NCBI GenBank assembly: GCA_030638625.1
Contig: DAOWEE010000297.1
Location: forward strand, 1-6,292
DNA: 6,292 nt
Source of the DNA: Methanosarcinales archaeon
Lineage (GTDB): Archaea > Halobacteriota > Methanosarcinia > Methanosarcinales > Methanocomedenaceae
Direction: 5' to 3'
Each line of letters starts with the position of its first letter. Position 1 is the stretch's first letter. Below the pieces are notes generated by a model, which did no database searches, was not told the origin of the DNA, and was given only the letters and a program-made list of their open reading frames with translations. The position numbers were made by a program, and so were the translations under genes. Shown one piece after another: positions 5,390-6,292 of the stretch.

Positions 5390-5462
5390 AGCCCGGTAGT
5401 GTAGCGGTCAATCATTGGGGGCCCTGGATCCCCGGACCTCGGTTCGAATCCGTGCCGGGCTA
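5390..5462 (+). tRNA. trnQ: tRNA-Gln (anticodon CUG), with C33
   Basis: The region folds as a full cloverleaf: acceptor AGCCCGG/CCGGGCT (5390-5396, 5455-5461) with A73 at 5462, a D arm with the GG pair at 5406-5407, anticodon stem GGGGG/TCCCC (5417-5421, 5429-5433) and T arm CTCGG-TTCGAAT-CCGTG (5438-5454). The seven-base anticodon loop is CCCTGGA, which places CTG (5424-5426) at 34-36, hence Gln. The A1-U72 pair and A73 are as I recall archaeal tRNA-Gln; in archaea this tRNA is charged with Glu and converted by GatDE. Two oddities: position 33 is C (5423) instead of the near-universal U, and the T stem has a U50-U64 mismatch (5439, 5453). CCA is not encoded. No intron is seen. A TTTT run at 5471-5474 could end the transcript. 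It is either a functional variant or a decaying copy. Confidence 0.85.
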
Positions 5463-5491
5463 CTATCCACTTTTCAGTGCGTTTCGATGGC

Positions 5492-5497
5492 AGTGAT
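5492..5497 (+). promoter_or_regulatory. Ribosome binding site choosing the glycosyltransferase start
   Basis: AGTGAT matches five of six bases of GGTGAT, the complement of the archaeal 16S 3' end, and stands four bases before the ATG at 5502. The in-frame ATG at 5487 has no such site, and the one at 5415 lies inside the tRNA, so 5502 is preferred. Confidence 0.5.
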
Positions 5498-5501
5498 AAC
5501 A

Positions 5502-6212
5502 ATGACACAAGAACAGAATCTGGTTTCCATTGTCATTCCTGCCTATAATGAAGAAAGGCGCATCCTTGAAACCCTGGATGAATTATACGATTATTTTTCA
5601 GACATTCCGCATGAGATACTGGTGGTCATGGACGGCTGCACGGACAGCACATCCGATATTGTAGAAAAATTTGCGGGTACTCATCCCACCATCAGGTCTG
5701 TGCACCACCCTGTCAAACTGGGCAAAGGAGGTGGGATTATCCTGGGCATTAACAAAGCGCTTGGAAATGTGTTCGCGATTGTGGATGCGGACGGGGCAGT
5801 ACCACCTCATGATGTGGCCAGGATGGTAGATATGGTGGCAGACGGCACTGACTGTGTCATCTCATCCCGTTACCTGCCCGAATCTGTGATACATACGGCC
5901 CAGCCCGGACACAGGATACTTGCCAGCCGGGGTTTCAATGCCCTGGTGAAATTGCTGTTCAGCTTGCCCTTCAAGGATACACAGTGCGGTTGCAAGGTGC
6001 TTCGGGCAGAGGCTGCCCATGAGGTGGCTGGAGAGATACAGACTTTTGAATATGCCTTTGATGTGGAACTGCTCTGGCGGCTGGAGAAGCATGGGTATAA
6101 TGTTGTTGAGGTGCCAGTGGAGTGGCGGCATAGGGAAGGTTCAAAACTTGATTTGAAAAAGGTTATTCCGCAGATGTTTTCGGCGGTAGTGAAACTGAGA
6201 TTGAATCGATAA
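5502..6212 (+). CDS. Family 2 glycosyltransferase, dolichyl-phosphate sugar synthase type
   Basis: GT2 enzymes of this type move a sugar from a nucleotide donor (GDP-mannose or UDP-glucose) to dolichyl phosphate at the inner face of the membrane, supplying lipid-linked sugar for protein N-glycosylation or other surface glycans. From the ATG at 5502 the protein has 236 residues. It starts with VSIVIPAYNE (8-17), then DGCTDST (44-50), a KLGKGGG loop (72-78), the metal-binding Asp95-Ala-Asp97, SSRY (121-124), RGFN (143-146), DTQCGCK (159-165), YAFDVELLWRL (184-194), EVPVEWRH (203-210) and GSKLD (213-217), in the order typical of DPM1/ALG5-like enzymes. No C-terminal membrane helices are present, so it is the short form. 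Donor sugar cannot be told from sequence. The gene starts 39 nt after the tRNA with no obvious TATA box between. The nearby surface protein with four sequons is a possible, unproven, beneficiary. Confidence 0.9.
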   Translation: MTQEQNLVSIVIPAYNEERRILETLDELYDYFSDIPHEILVVMDGCTDSTSDIVEKFAGTHPTIRSVHHPVKLGKGGGIILGINKALGNVFAIVDADGAVPPHDVARMVDMVADGTDCVISSRYLPESVIHTAQPGHRILASRGFNALVKLLFSLPFKDTQCGCKVLRAEAAHEVAGEIQTFEYAFDVELLWRLEKHGYNVVEVPVEWRHREGSKLDLKKVIPQMFSAVVKLRLNR

Positions 6213-6242
6213 GGCTGAAGTTGTTGTTGTCTTGACTTTGGT

Positions 6243-6257
6243 TTCTCGCGGCGGGAA
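6243..6257 (+). terminator. Small GC hairpin after the glycosyltransferase gene
   Basis: TTCTCG and CGGGAA can pair (one G-U pair) around the loop CGG, 30 nt after the stop codon. A weaker TTGG/CCAA pairing (6238-6241, 6262-6265) could extend it. No T-run follows closely, so this is a weak call. Nothing else is seen from 6213 to the end of the window. Confidence 0.25.
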
Positions 6258-6292
6258 TAACCCAACTTTGACAGTTTAAATAAAGATAAGTG

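Noticed and set aside
5415..5501. Longer N-terminus for the glycosyltransferase starting at 5415
   Set aside because: That ATG is within the tRNA anticodon arm, and the added residues precede the usual GT2 start; the ATG at 5502 has a better ribosome binding site.
5320..5508. Minus-strand open frame of 62 codons
   Set aside because: It runs across the tRNA gene and promoters, and its RHGFEPRSGDPG string is the usual false protein translated from an antisense tRNA.
5870..6265. Minus-strand open frame of 131 codons over the 3' end of the window
   Set aside because: Antisense to the conserved catalytic half of the glycosyltransferase; no start signal or domain.
1..6292. Insertion sequence, prophage or defence operon
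   Set aside because: No transposase, integrase, terminal inverted repeats or target duplications are visible, and the tRNA has no adjacent integrase or repeated tRNA 3' end within the window.

Overview
The window looks like a stretch of euryarchaeal chromosome, most plausibly from the Methanosarcinales/ANME-2 side of the tree. The evidence is TATA-type promoters, GGTGAT/GGAGG ribosome binding sites, a secreted protein ending in a PGF-CTERM (archaeosortase) tail, a tRNA-Gln starting with an A1-U72 pair, and a CcmF cytochrome c maturation protein. The lineage is an inference; no phylogenetic marker is present.

Layout, left to right: (1) a leader with decamer repeats and a perfect 16-bp palindrome in front of a small basic protein, with an N-terminal C2H2-like zinc finger, an expanding 9-residue linker repeat and six 11-residue (hendecad) units; (2) a convergent, full-length ccmF-like gene on the minus strand whose last codons form one arm of an intrinsic-terminator-like hairpin; (3) a divergent intergenic region with candidate operators, driving a reverse rubrerythrin (rubredoxin domain first, then a diiron four-helix bundle) on the plus strand; (4) a hairpin and a degenerate 9-nt periodic repeat between that gene and the next, convergent one; (5) a minus-strand, Met-rich, multiply sequon-bearing secreted PGF-CTERM protein of unknown function; (6) a plus-strand tRNA-Gln(CUG) with an unusual C at position 33; (7) a family 2 glycosyltransferase of the dolichyl-phosphate sugar synthase type starting 39 nt after the tRNA. 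There is no gene-free stretch over 300 nt.

The protein genes alternate in strand, so each is probably its own transcription unit apart from a possible tRNA-glycosyltransferase unit. Loose functional themes are the cell surface (PGF-CTERM protein with four N-glycosylation sequons, and a lipid-linked-sugar type glycosyltransferase) and redox biology (cytochrome c haem ligation, peroxide/oxygen defence). No mobile element, CRISPR array or defence operon is visible. The most novel items are the zinc-finger/hendecad protein, the Met-rich surface protein and the odd tRNA; none of them amounts to a demonstrated new system.
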